In this document: one piece after another, positions 26,073 to 34,351 of the stretch
Numbering within the stretch: position 1 is the stretch's first letter
How the letters are laid out: each line of letters begins with the position of its first letter
Assembly (NCBI RefSeq): GCF_022844445.1
Contig: NZ_JALHLS010000005.1
Span: forward strand, 62,001-126,000
Length of the DNA stretch: 64,000 nucleotides
Reading direction: 5' to 3'
From: Hyphomonas sp.
GTDB lineage: Bacteria > Pseudomonadota > Alphaproteobacteria > Caulobacterales > Hyphomonadaceae
Position numbers and translations under genes: made by a program
Notes under the pieces: generated by a model
What the model was told of the DNA's origin: nothing
The model's input: only the letters and a program-made list of their open reading frames with translations
Databases searched by the model: none

Positions 26073-27404
26073 ATGACTTTTCAGAATGTGACCGAAACCT
26101 ATCAGGTCGAGCGCCCCCCCTCCGAGCCCAAGTATCCCAGGGCCTCCAGCCTGACACCGCCCGCGGACCTGACGGACCCGGAAGTGTTCTCGCGGCGCGG
26201 CGGCTATACGCATGACGCGTTCGCCAAGATGCGTGAGACCGCGCCGGTGATGTGGCATCCGGAAGTGATGGGCGCGGGGTTCTGGGCGGTGACAAGCTAC
26301 GACCTCGTCAAGAAGGTGGAGCTTACGCCGGAGACCTTCTCGTCCCAGAAAGGCGGTATACTGATGAATTACGGCATGGAGGGCGTGCCGCGCCATCCGC
26401 TGCTGCATTCCTCCTCGCTGAACTCCCTGATAAATCTTGACCGACCCTACCACACGCCCCTGCGCATGGAGCACATGGCCTATTTCCGCGCGGACTTCGT
26501 GGCCGAGCTGAAAAAAAAGGTGGAAGCGGAAGTCAATCGCCTCTTGGACTCCATGCAGGCGCAAGGGCCGGTGGTTGACATGGTGGAGATGTTCTCTGCC
26601 GAGCTGCCGCTGTTCACGCTGTGCGAGATACTCGGTGTGCCGGCGGCCGACCGGCCGAAGCTGGTGCATTGGATGCACTTCCTGGAGACTTCGCAATACC
26701 AGGCGCAGCAGGAAGGCCTCGGCAACGTCTCGCCCGAGCAGATCATGACCTTCCTCTCGGAAATCCAGGCGATGTTCGAGTTCGGCCGCTACCTCCTGGA
26801 GGAGCGGCGGAAAAATCCGCAGCCGGATCTTCTGTCCGCCATCGCGAACGTGAAGATCGACGGAAAGCCCTTGTCGCCGGAATTCCTCGACGGCTCGTGG
26901 CTTCTGATCGTATTCGCGGGCAATGACACGACGCGCAACTCGCTGTCGGGCACGATGAAACTGATCACCGACAACGCAAACATCCGCAATGAGCTTAAGG
27001 CCGAGCCGGACCTCTTCCCGAACTTCGTCAATGAAGCGATCCGCCTCGTCACGCCGGTGACCTACATGCGCCGCACCGCGACGCAGGACACCCAGCTCGG
27101 CGCGCAGAAAATCGCGGCCGAGGAAAAGATCGTAATGTATTATCCCGCCGCCAACCGCGACCCGGCAAAGTTTGCTGATCCGCACCGGTTCGACATCCGC
27201 CGAAGCAATGCGAAGGAACACCTCTCCTTCGGCCATGGCCCGCATGTGTGCCTTGGCCAGCGCGTCGCCAACATGCAGCTGGAGGCGGCCTACCGGCAGA
27301 TTCTCGGCCGTTTCCCGAACGTGCGCGCGACAGGCGAGATGACGCTGGCGCCGAACAATTTCGTGCACGCGATCTCTTCTCTGATGGTGGACCTCGGCGC
27401 ATGA
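26073..27404 (+). CDS. Cytochrome P450 (second of two)
   Basis: 443 residues. Motifs: I-helix FAGNDTTRNS, ExxR in NEAIRLVTPVTYMRR and haem loop FGHGPHVCLGQRVA with axial Cys393. FWAVTSYDLVKKVELTPETFSSQKGG resembles the CYP125-like sterol/long-chain clan, which is an inference. It differs strongly from the upstream P450, so this is not a recent duplication. The ATG at 26073 is preferred to the GTG that overlaps the SDR stop. Its stop overlaps the start of the crotonase gene (ATGA). Confidence 0.93.
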   Translation: MTFQNVTETYQVERPPSEPKYPRASSLTPPADLTDPEVFSRRGGYTHDAFAKMRETAPVMWHPEVMGAGFWAVTSYDLVKKVELTPETFSSQKGGILMNYGMEGVPRHPLLHSSSLNSLINLDRPYHTPLRMEHMAYFRADFVAELKKKVEAEVNRLLDSMQAQGPVVDMVEMFSAELPLFTLCEILGVPAADRPKLVHWMHFLETSQYQAQQEGLGNVSPEQIMTFLSEIQAMFEFGRYLLEERRKNPQPDLLSAIANVKIDGKPLSPEFLDGSWLLIVFAGNDTTRNSLSGTMKLITDNANIRNELKAEPDLFPNFVNEAIRLVTPVTYMRRTATQDTQLGAQKIAAEEKIVMYYPAANRDPAKFADPHRFDIRRSNAKEHLSFGHGPHVCLGQRVANMQLEAAYRQILGRFPNVRATGEMTLAPNNFVHAISSLMVDLGA

Positions 27405-28147
27405 GCGATCTCGTCACACGCCAGGACAAGGACGGCCTTGCCCTTCTTACCCTCAACCGGCCGGACAAGCTGAACTCGCTGACCGTAGGCATGTTCCGCG
27501 AACTGCGCGACCATGTCAGCGACCTGTACAAGGACGAGTCCATCGGCTGCGTCGTGTTGCGCGGAGCGGGCAAGTGCTTCTCTGCCGGACATGACCTCGC
27601 CGATATTGCCGAAGGCGAAAAGGTGCCTTCGCGCGGCTGGCATTCGGAGACGCTGCGCCTGATGGAGCGGCTGCCGAAGCCGGTGATCGCCGCCGTACAC
27701 GGACATTGCTATACCGGCGCGCTGGAAGTGGCGCTGGCAGCGGATTTCATTCTCGCTGCAGAAAGCGCGAAGTTCGGAGACACCCACGCCAAATGGGCGT
27801 TGACACCGGTCTGGGGCATGAGCCAGCGCCTGCCGCGCCGCGTGGGCGTGGCCACCGCGAAGCGGCTGATGTTTACCGCCGAGATGATCAATGCGGCAGA
27901 AGCGTTCCGCATCGGGCTTGCCGAGACGGTCGTGCCGGATGCGGAGTTCGAGGCTGCGATTGACACCCTCGCGCGCCAGATCCTCGCCAACTCGCCATTC
28001 AGCCATGCCGCCAACAAGCGGCTTCTGGACGCGACCGACGCACGAGACATGGACAGCGGCCTGCAATGGGAAGTATTGAACAGCGAGGGCGTCGGCCCTG
28101 ACATGCAGGCGCGAATCGGCGCCTTCATGGGCAAACCGAAGAAGTAA
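27401..28147 (+). CDS. Crotonase-fold enoyl-CoA hydratase family protein
   Basis: 248 residues. The oxyanion-hole block is KCFSAGHDLADIA. The first catalytic Glu is kept in GALEVALAADF; the second position reads DTHAKWALTPVWG, again His instead of Glu, as in the crotonase at 8189-8971. Start ATG overlaps the P450 stop, so expression is coupled. In this operon it most likely handles a CoA thioester from P450/SDR-oxidised substrate. Confidence 0.88.
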   Translation: MSDLVTRQDKDGLALLTLNRPDKLNSLTVGMFRELRDHVSDLYKDESIGCVVLRGAGKCFSAGHDLADIAEGEKVPSRGWHSETLRLMERLPKPVIAAVHGHCYTGALEVALAADFILAAESAKFGDTHAKWALTPVWGMSQRLPRRVGVATAKRLMFTAEMINAAEAFRIGLAETVVPDAEFEAAIDTLARQILANSPFSHAANKRLLDATDARDMDSGLQWEVLNSEGVGPDMQARIGAFMGKPKK

Positions 28148-28168
28148 CCAGCCAAGGGGACGGCGTTC

Positions 28169-29239
28169 ATGGCAGATTTCCTGATCAAGCGCGCGGACCT
28201 GCGCGAAGGCAAATGGACTGACACCAAGCCGGGCCCGCTCGCGCCGGGCGCTGCACGGCTGAAGGTCGAGGCTTTTGCGCTGACCGCCAACAACGTGACT
28301 TACGCAACCTTCGGCGAGGCGATGGGGTACTGGAATTTCTTTCCGGCGGCTGATCCCTCCTACGGGCGCGTGCCAGTCTGGGGCTTCGCGACCGTGACGG
28401 AGTCGAATGCCGAAGGTCTGGCCGCAGGCACGCGCGTGTACGGCTACCTTCCGATCTCGGAGACTTTCGACGTGACGCCGGTGCGCGTGGGCAAGGAAAG
28501 CTTCATGGACGGGGCCGCCAACCGGCAGGGCCTTGCGCCGATCTACAATACCTACATCCTTACGGCAGCAGATCCCGGCTACGACCCCAAGCTCGAAGCG
28601 GAACAGATGCTGTTCCGCCCGCTGTTCACGACCGGCTTCATGATCGATGACTGCCTGATGGAAGGCGGCGGGAACGTGCCGGAAACCGTGGTGATCTCGA
28701 GCGCGTCGTCAAAGACCGCGCTGGCGCTGGCGCATTGTTTGAAGCAGCGCGGCGGGGTCGACGCGGTGGGCCTCACTTCGCCGGGCAACAAAGCCTATGT
28801 CGAAGGCCTCGGCCTCTACGCGCGCGTCGAAACCTATGACGCGGCCGACCGGCTGCATGCGCGCGGCCTGACCGCCTATGTCGATTTTCTCGGCCGCCCG
28901 ACGCTGACCGCAGATGTGCACAACGCGTTGAAGGACCGTCTCGTGCGCAGCCTCGTGATTGGCGTGACGGACTGGGAAGGCAACCGCGCGCCCGTGGCGC
29001 TCCCCGATCCGCAGCCGGAATTCTTCTTCGTGCCGGACTATGCCGCCGCCCGCGCGAAGGCGCTTGGCGCAGACGTGCTGAACGCGCGTCTCGGCAAGGC
29101 GATGCGGGGTTTCTATGCCGCCTCGGGCCAATACCTCACGCCGCAGACGGCGAAGGGCAAGGATGCAATTGCGGCAGCCTGGCTGAATACGCTGGACGCG
29201 AAAGTGCCGCCGTCAAAAGGCCTTATCCTGAGCTTCTGA
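28169..29239 (+). CDS. DUF2855 family protein (MDR-like fold)
   Basis: 356 residues. The N-terminal half (TANNVTYATFGEAMGYWNFFPA, VPVWGFATVTES) and a Rossmann-like segment at about 165-235 (TVVISSASSKTALALAHCLK) match DUF2855, a family related to medium-chain dehydrogenases but without zinc-ligand Cys residues. The reaction is not established. It closes the P450-SDR-P450-crotonase operon, 21 bases after the crotonase, with GGGGA upstream. A reductase or ligand-binding role on the same substrate is inferred. Confidence 0.82.
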   Translation: MADFLIKRADLREGKWTDTKPGPLAPGAARLKVEAFALTANNVTYATFGEAMGYWNFFPAADPSYGRVPVWGFATVTESNAEGLAAGTRVYGYLPISETFDVTPVRVGKESFMDGAANRQGLAPIYNTYILTAADPGYDPKLEAEQMLFRPLFTTGFMIDDCLMEGGGNVPETVVISSASSKTALALAHCLKQRGGVDAVGLTSPGNKAYVEGLGLYARVETYDAADRLHARGLTAYVDFLGRPTLTADVHNALKDRLVRSLVIGVTDWEGNRAPVALPDPQPEFFFVPDYAAARAKALGADVLNARLGKAMRGFYAASGQYLTPQTAKGKDAIAAAWLNTLDAKVPPSKGLILSF

Positions 29240-29243
29240 AGGC

Positions 29244-30092
29244 TCAGCGCGAAATCACCTTGAATTCGGTGCGGCGGTTGCGGTCGTTGGCTTCCGGCGT
29301 GGTGGCGGTGTCGAGCAGTAATGTCTCGCCGTAGCCGATCGACTGCAGACTATCTTCCGGCACGCCCTGGTCCATCAGGTAAGCGCGTACGGCATCGGCG
29401 CGGTCCTGCGAGAGCGTCAGGTTGTAATCGTCCGCACCCGGAGAAGCAGTGTGGCTGCCAATCTCGACCACGAAAGCATTGCAGAGCGTCGCCACGCCGG
29501 TGACGGCATCGAGCAGGCTGGCGCTGACAGGCGAGATGCGGGCATTGTTGGATTCGAACAGGAGGCTGCGGCCGGCCATCGTATCGTTGAAGGCGCGCTG
29601 GCAGCTGTCGAGGCTGATGGGCGACTCGGCCAGCACTGCGAGGCCTTCGCCAACACCGCGCTCGCCGCCATCCACCGAGACGGCGTCAATCACCATGAGG
29701 CCCGCCGGGCCGGCCTGCGGATGGGCCGCGATCGCCGCTTCACCGGAGGCAAGGGCTGCGGCCTTGGCATCGGCGCTGGGCGCAGTGCCGGTCAGCACTG
29801 CGACGCGGTCACGGATGCGCACGCCCATCCAGGGAAAGCCCGCGCCGGCAAAGCCGGCCGCAATCTCGTTCTGCCAGGCGGCCGCGCCATTAACCGCCGC
29901 ATATGCGGAAGAGACGGCCAGGAACTGGCCATCATCGAACTCGTAGAGGCCTTCGGCGAGCGTCACGCAGTCCGGCGAATGCGCGGCAGACTGGTCAGAC
30001 GCGGGAACGCCCGGCGGCGGCGCATCGCACGCACCCAACATCGCCAGCGCCAGCACCGACGCGCAAAGTGTACCAGAGCGGATCGCAACCAT
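29244..30092 (-). CDS. OmpA-family lipoprotein with BON-like segment
   Basis: 282 residues. Signal with lipobox MLGAC (Cys22). A middle segment (VRIRDRVAVLTGTAPSADAKAAAL) looks like a BON or secretin-type lipid-binding fold. The C-terminal OmpA domain has VEIGSHTASPGADDYNLTLSQDRADAVRAYL and NDRNRRTEFKVI, the peptidoglycan-binding signature. So it probably links the outer membrane to the cell wall. It ends 4 bases from the convergent DUF2855 gene. Confidence 0.85.
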   Translation of the reverse strand: MVAIRSGTLCASVLALAMLGACDAPPPGVPASDQSAAHSPDCVTLAEGLYEFDDGQFLAVSSAYAAVNGAAAWQNEIAAGFAGAGFPWMGVRIRDRVAVLTGTAPSADAKAAALASGEAAIAAHPQAGPAGLMVIDAVSVDGGERGVGEGLAVLAESPISLDSCQRAFNDTMAGRSLLFESNNARISPVSASLLDAVTGVATLCNAFVVEIGSHTASPGADDYNLTLSQDRADAVRAYLMDQGVPEDSLQSIGYGETLLLDTATTPEANDRNRRTEFKVISR

Positions 30093-30112
30093 GTCTCATC
30101 TCACAGCTAAGA

Positions 30113-30128
30113 GGCCGGAAAACCGGCC
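30113..30128 (-). terminator. Hairpin between amidohydrolase and OmpA-like gene
   Basis: GGCCGG-AAAA-CCGGCC is a perfect 6-bp stem. It lies between the amidohydrolase stop and the OmpA-like start. On the complement only TCTTAG follows, so termination would be weak. Confidence 0.4.
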
Positions 30129-30205
30129 GGCAGCCCCTGTTCCTGCAAGCCTTAAGCCGCCGCTACGCCGAGGTCAAAACGCCTGCGCAGGCCCAGGCGG
30201 CAAGG

Positions 30206-31486
30206 TTAACTGATCGGCTTGAAAACCGTACCGCCCTTCATCACGAAATCGACGTCCTCGAGTTCCTTGATGTTCTTCAGGGGGTCGGCGGTGACCGCGA
30301 TCAGGTCTGCATACTTGCCGGTCTCCAGCGTGCCGATGTCCTTTGCCATCTGGACGTGTTCGGAGGCGACGACCGTGGCGGCCCGGATCGCCGCTTCTGG
30401 CGTGAAGCCAGCCTCCACCATCAGGGCAAATTCCTGCGCGTTGTCGCCGTGGCGGGAGACGCCGGTATCCGTGCCGAAAGCGACATTGACACCGCCCGCA
30501 TAGGCACGGCGAAGCATGTCGAGCATCAGCGGGCCCGCTTGCAGCGCCTTGACGCGGGAGGCTTCCGGGAAGGTCGGATCGGTGCGCGCCCAGCCGGCCG
30601 CCGTAGCGCCGGCCAGGACGGTCGGCACGAGCGTCGCACCTTTCTCGATCATCAGCGCAACCGACTCGGCGTCCATGAAGGAGCCGTGCTCGATTGAGTC
30701 GACACCCGCGCGGAGGGCGGCATCGATGCCACCCTTGCCATGCGCGTGCGCGGTGACCTTACGGCCCATGAAATGCGCCGTCTCGACGATCGCCGCGAGT
30801 TCCTCGTCGGAGAATTGCTGGTCAAGGCCGGCCGCCGTGTTCGACAACACGCCGCCGGTCGCGGTGATCTTGATGAGGTCAGCGCCTTCCTTGACCTGCT
30901 GGCGCACGGCGCGGCGGCAATCGTCCGCGCCGTCGCAGATATTGCTGCCCGTCATCGCGGCCATCACCTTGGCGGAAAAACCGTTGATGTCGCCGTGCCC
31001 CCCGGTGACCGCGATGGCCCGTCCCGAGGCGCGGATACGCGGCCCTGGCACGGCGCCGCGCGCGATGGCGTCGCGCAGGCCGAAGATGGAATCATTTCCG
31101 CCGCCAACATCCTGCACGGTGGTGAAGCCCGCCATCAGTGTCTTGCGCCCGAAATCCGCACCATTGAAGGCCGCGTCGACATCGGAGTCCTCGAAGCCCT
31201 TGAGGCGGTTGGCCGGGCCGCCTTCGAACGTGATATGCACATGGCTGTCGATCAGGCCCGGCAGGACGTAAGCCTTCTTCAGATCGATGACGGGATACTT
31301 CTTCGGCACCGTGAAGCCTGGCGTCACCGAGACGATGCGGCCGTCCTCGACGAGAATTGTCTGGTTGGTGAGGTAACCCTCGCCCGGCACCGCCATCACG
31401 TGGCCCGCCTGAATGACGGCGTCTTGCGCATGCGCCATGGCAGACAGGGATACAGCGCCGATCAGCGCGGCAGCGAGCTTTTTCAT
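30206..31486 (-). CDS. Secreted metal-dependent amidohydrolase
   Basis: 426 residues with a signal peptide (1-20, AMAHA-Q). The binuclear metal site is complete: HVH at 82/84, carboxylated Lys in DLIKITATGG, His in TAHAHG and SIEHGS, and Asp in FGTDTGVSRHG. This is the imidazolonepropionase/Xaa-Pro-dipeptidase-like branch (PgoI-type architecture), active on peptides or N-acyl compounds in the periplasm. It is paralogous to the fragment at 1-481. Substrate unknown. Confidence 0.92.
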   Translation of the reverse strand: MKKLAAALIGAVSLSAMAHAQDAVIQAGHVMAVPGEGYLTNQTILVEDGRIVSVTPGFTVPKKYPVIDLKKAYVLPGLIDSHVHITFEGGPANRLKGFEDSDVDAAFNGADFGRKTLMAGFTTVQDVGGGNDSIFGLRDAIARGAVPGPRIRASGRAIAVTGGHGDINGFSAKVMAAMTGSNICDGADDCRRAVRQQVKEGADLIKITATGGVLSNTAAGLDQQFSDEELAAIVETAHFMGRKVTAHAHGKGGIDAALRAGVDSIEHGSFMDAESVALMIEKGATLVPTVLAGATAAGWARTDPTFPEASRVKALQAGPLMLDMLRRAYAGGVNVAFGTDTGVSRHGDNAQEFALMVEAGFTPEAAIRAATVVASEHVQMAKDIGTLETGKYADLIAVTADPLKNIKELEDVDFVMKGGTVFKPIS

Positions 31487-31548
31487 GTTGGGTCCTTCCC
31501 CGGAATATCTGGCGCCACCGTAATGCAGTGCGCCGCAGAATCAACGCG

Positions 31549-32460
31549 CTAGTCCCCGATCAACCGTCCATCCGCGTCGCGCGTCTCGGGCCCATCCACC
31601 CGGGCACGGCCATCGCCGAAAGCCGCGTCGCGGGCGCGCAGCGTCGCCTTGAGGCCGTTCTGCTGTACCGACTTGCGGAAGCCGCCAGCGGCGCGCGTAT
31701 TGTGGCCGCGCACATCGTTCTCCACGGCAAGCCGCTGCAGCGTGCGGGCCCCCATCAATTCCATCGCGAGGTTTACGATGCGCTTGTTGGCGGAAAGGAG
31801 GTCCGGATCGATCAATGCGAGGCGAGCGGCAAGGCCGGTGACTTCCGCCTCGAGGTCTGCCTCCGGCACGGCCTTCATCACGAGGCCGATCGCTTGCGCC
31901 TCGCGGCCAGTGATCGTGTCGCCGGTCAGCATCAGCCGCTTCGCCCACTGGGGCCCGCAATGATAAACCCAGAACTGGTTTGGCAATGCGCCGAGATCGC
32001 GCGCCGGCGGGAAGCCGAACGTGGCCGATTCGGCGGCGATCACCATGTCGCTCATCAGCGCCAGGTCGCATCCCCCTGCGAGGCAATAGCCATGTACCTT
32101 CGATATGACCGGCTTGTGCATGTCAAAGATCGCCATACGCCAGCGCTGCTGGCGCTCGAGCTGCCAGGCGTCATCGTCAATGGAGCGATGACCACGATAG
32201 GATTTCTCCGCCCTGTCCTCGACCGGCGAGACGGCAACCTCGCCGTCCGCGCCTGACAGGTCATATCCCGCACAGAACGCCCGGCCCGCGCCTTCCAAAA
32301 TTACGCTGTGTACGGACGTGTCATTGTCCGCTTCCCAGAGTGCCGCGCAGAGTTCGTTCTGCATGACATAGGACAACGCATTCAGCTTGGCCGGGCGGTT
32401 CAGCGTGATGCGGGCATGGCCGTCCTGTGTGCTGTAGAGGATCGTTTCAAAACCAGTCAT
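31549..32460 (-). CDS. Crotonase-fold enoyl-CoA hydratase family protein, longer form
   Basis: 303 residues, about 45 more than typical, with an insertion after the oxyanion motif RAFCAGYDLSGADG (about 80-110) and a long C-terminal tail. The first catalytic position is Asp (AGGCDLALMSD) rather than Glu, and FGFPPARDLGALPNQF shows no second Glu. EchA-like proteins of this type exist in alphaproteobacteria and actinobacteria without assigned reactions. Stands alone. Confidence 0.87.
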   Translation of the reverse strand: MTGFETILYSTQDGHARITLNRPAKLNALSYVMQNELCAALWEADNDTSVHSVILEGAGRAFCAGYDLSGADGEVAVSPVEDRAEKSYRGHRSIDDDAWQLERQQRWRMAIFDMHKPVISKVHGYCLAGGCDLALMSDMVIAAESATFGFPPARDLGALPNQFWVYHCGPQWAKRLMLTGDTITGREAQAIGLVMKAVPEADLEAEVTGLAARLALIDPDLLSANKRIVNLAMELMGARTLQRLAVENDVRGHNTRAAGGFRKSVQQNGLKATLRARDAAFGDGRARVDGPETRDADGRLIGD

Positions 32461-32538
32461 TGCGGGCGCTCCTGATGGGAACCCTGACTATCCCCCGCCT
32501 TCCGTCAATTGCCAAGACGCGGCGCGGCGCCCGGTCAC

Positions 32539-32988
32539 TCAGTCTTCCATCGCGCGGGCGACAGCCTCAGCGATCGCCGGAACCGGGTGCTTGGTCAGGT
32601 CCTTGTCGATCCATGCAACTACACGCTTCGACAACTCTCCACTTGCCGCCTTGCGGAAACGCCCGAGCGAGACCGGCGGCGCCACGACCGCGATGGCCTT
32701 GAAGGCGCCACGGGCCGCTTCGGCGGCCAGATCTGCGGCGATCCGGTCAATGAAACGGTCTTCGGCAATCTGGTGCAGGTCCGGTGCTTCCTGCGCCGAC
32801 CGACGCCCGTCAGCGGACTGGATTGTACGGGGCGGCTGGTCGCGGCCCTGCTCGTGCGTGCGCGGGTTGTCCTGATTGTAGACCTTGAGCGCCTTCAATT
32901 CCGGCGCGAGCGCAGTGCCCTGATTCTCGAAGACGATCGCGTGGCCTCCATCGGCGACAACGACCCACATGCCTGTCTTGAGCTTCAT
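32539..32988 (-). CDS. Host attachment family protein (baeRF-like fold)
   Basis: 149 residues from the ATG at 32988, which has GGAGG 8 bases upstream. TGMWVVVADGGHAIVFEN, DLHQIAEDRFIDRIAADLAAEAARG and AIAVVAPPVSLGRFRKA match the family annotated as protein required for attachment to host cells, an eRF1/baeRF-related fold. Real function is unclear; it lacks signals for secretion, so the name is probably misleading. Gene is isolated by about 70 bp on each side. Confidence 0.85.
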   Translation of the reverse strand: MKLKTGMWVVVADGGHAIVFENQGTALAPELKALKVYNQDNPRTHEQGRDQPPRTIQSADGRRSAQEAPDLHQIAEDRFIDRIAADLAAEAARGAFKAIAVVAPPVSLGRFRKAASGELSKRVVAWIDKDLTKHPVPAIAEAVARAMED

Positions 32989-33060
32989 CGACGCCTCCGT
33001 GATTGCAGGCTCAGCAAACGCCATGTGTGCCGACGGGTCAGTCCGTAAAGTTACCTAGTC

Positions 33061-33402
33061 TCAGAAGGGCGGCAGAGCGGCTTGGACTTTCTTCGTCAGG
33101 CCGCTGCGGACGATGGCATAGGCCTGCCGGATACGCCCGCAAAGCTCTGCGTCCGGAAGACCATCGGCTTCAACACGAACCCATTTTGCACGGGCCAGAT
33201 AAGGCGCCGGAATCGCTGCGCCGGAGTCGATCAGCAGGTAGAAGGCCTCGTCGCTGCACTTGAACGATATCTTCGTGAAAGCCGCATCGGTAACCGCGAA
33301 CATCTTGCCCGAGATCTTGTAGACTTGGTCATCGCCCCATTGCTCCACGCACTCCGCCCCCGGAAGGGACAACGCATGCTTGCGGAAGGCGGCGGGGGTC
33401 AT
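33061..33402 (-). CDS. MmcQ/YjbR family protein
   Basis: 113 residues. EQWGDDQVYKISGKMFAVTD, SFKCSDEAFYLLID and AKWVRVEAD follow the MmcQ/YjbR pattern (CyaY-like fold, sometimes described as DNA-binding, function unproven). The ATG overlaps the upstream gene stop by four bases, so it is the last gene of the 33-36.7 kb operon. Confidence 0.88.
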   Translation of the reverse strand: MTPAAFRKHALSLPGAECVEQWGDDQVYKISGKMFAVTDAAFTKISFKCSDEAFYLLIDSGAAIPAPYLARAKWVRVEADGLPDAELCGRIRQAYAIVRSGLTKKVQAALPPF

Positions 33403-34307
33403 GCAAGGCGTTCTTTCGGATAGTGAGGATAGCTCGCCTTCATCACACCATGGTTGAGCAGCATTTCGGCCTTCTGCGTCTTGCCGGCGGCATCGAAGAT
33501 ACGCGTGCGCACCCAGTAATTCTCCACACGGCGAGATTCCGAAAGTGCAACGATCTCGCGGCGCAGGAGATACTCCTCCCCTACGAAAAGCGGGCCGTCG
33601 ATCATGCGGATTTCCAGATCGGCAAAGAGGCCAATACTGGGATTCTTCACCGGAAAGCGGGCGCCGTGACTTGAATAGTTTGCCAGTACACTGACCATCT
33701 CCAGCGGGATAACCGCCCGGCCCCAGGGCGAGGCAGCAGCGTCCGAATACATTGGGTCCGTCTCGGTGATGACCTTGAGCTTGTCGGCCAGCGAGAAGGG
33801 ATAGAGGTCGCCCATGTGCTGATCCGGTCCCATGCTGACAATCTCGTTATCGCGCCCTGTCATGCCAACCTTGAGATCCGAGAGGATAACGAGATCACCC
33901 GGCGGGCGCAGCGCCTTCATCCGGGCCTCGAGCAACGTCTCGCCATGGTCCGGTCCAACGCTGGCGCTCGCCTCCAGCACCGGCGTGCCGTCTGCTTTGA
34001 AAGCACGGGCAAGCGTGCGCGTGGCGTTCGGCGCCGGCGCGTCGATTTCCGCCCAGACCTCTTCGCCTTCGAACACCATGTTGAGGAAGTGACAAGAGAA
34101 GCACCCCCGCTCAAACCAGTCCCTGCCCCACACGTCTGCCAGCAACGGTACGAACTGGGAGAAATGCGTTGGCCCTTCCACAGGTCCGGCCTTGATACCG
34201 AGGCGCGCGGCTTCGGCATCGTCGTGCAGCGATTTGTGACCAGCGTATTTCTGCTCGGTCAGCAGATTGATGGGTCGGCGCAGTTCGCCTTTGAGGATCT
34301 CGTTCAT
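33399..34307 (-). CDS. Predicted double-hotdog (MaoC-like) protein
   Basis: 302 residues from the ATG at 34307 (GGGAG upstream). GPVEGPTHFSQFVPLLADVWG...FFERG-like sequence and FEGEEVWAEIDAP in the first half resemble MaoC/hydratase hotdog domains (H..Q helix followed by GE.V strand), and the second half (SIGLFADLEIRMIDGPLFVGEEYLLRREIVAL) looks like a second hotdog. I cannot assign a substrate; a thioester substrate is likely by family. It is coupled to YjbR and 44 bases from the MFS gene. Confidence 0.65.
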   Translation of the reverse strand: MNEILKGELRRPINLLTEQKYAGHKSLHDDAEAARLGIKAGPVEGPTHFSQFVPLLADVWGRDWFERGCFSCHFLNMVFEGEEVWAEIDAPAPNATRTLARAFKADGTPVLEASASVGPDHGETLLEARMKALRPPGDLVILSDLKVGMTGRDNEIVSMGPDQHMGDLYPFSLADKLKVITETDPMYSDAAASPWGRAVIPLEMVSVLANYSSHGARFPVKNPSIGLFADLEIRMIDGPLFVGEEYLLRREIVALSESRRVENYWVRTRIFDAAGKTQKAEMLLNHGVMKASYPHYPKERLA

Positions 34308-34351
34308 GGTGTCTCCCTTTCGAATATCTCTGCCACTCCAGGCCGCGTTCG

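Noticed and set aside
23897-27368. Long minus-strand frames against the P450-SDR-P450 genes
   Set aside because: They mirror P450 codons and lack any recognisable motif.
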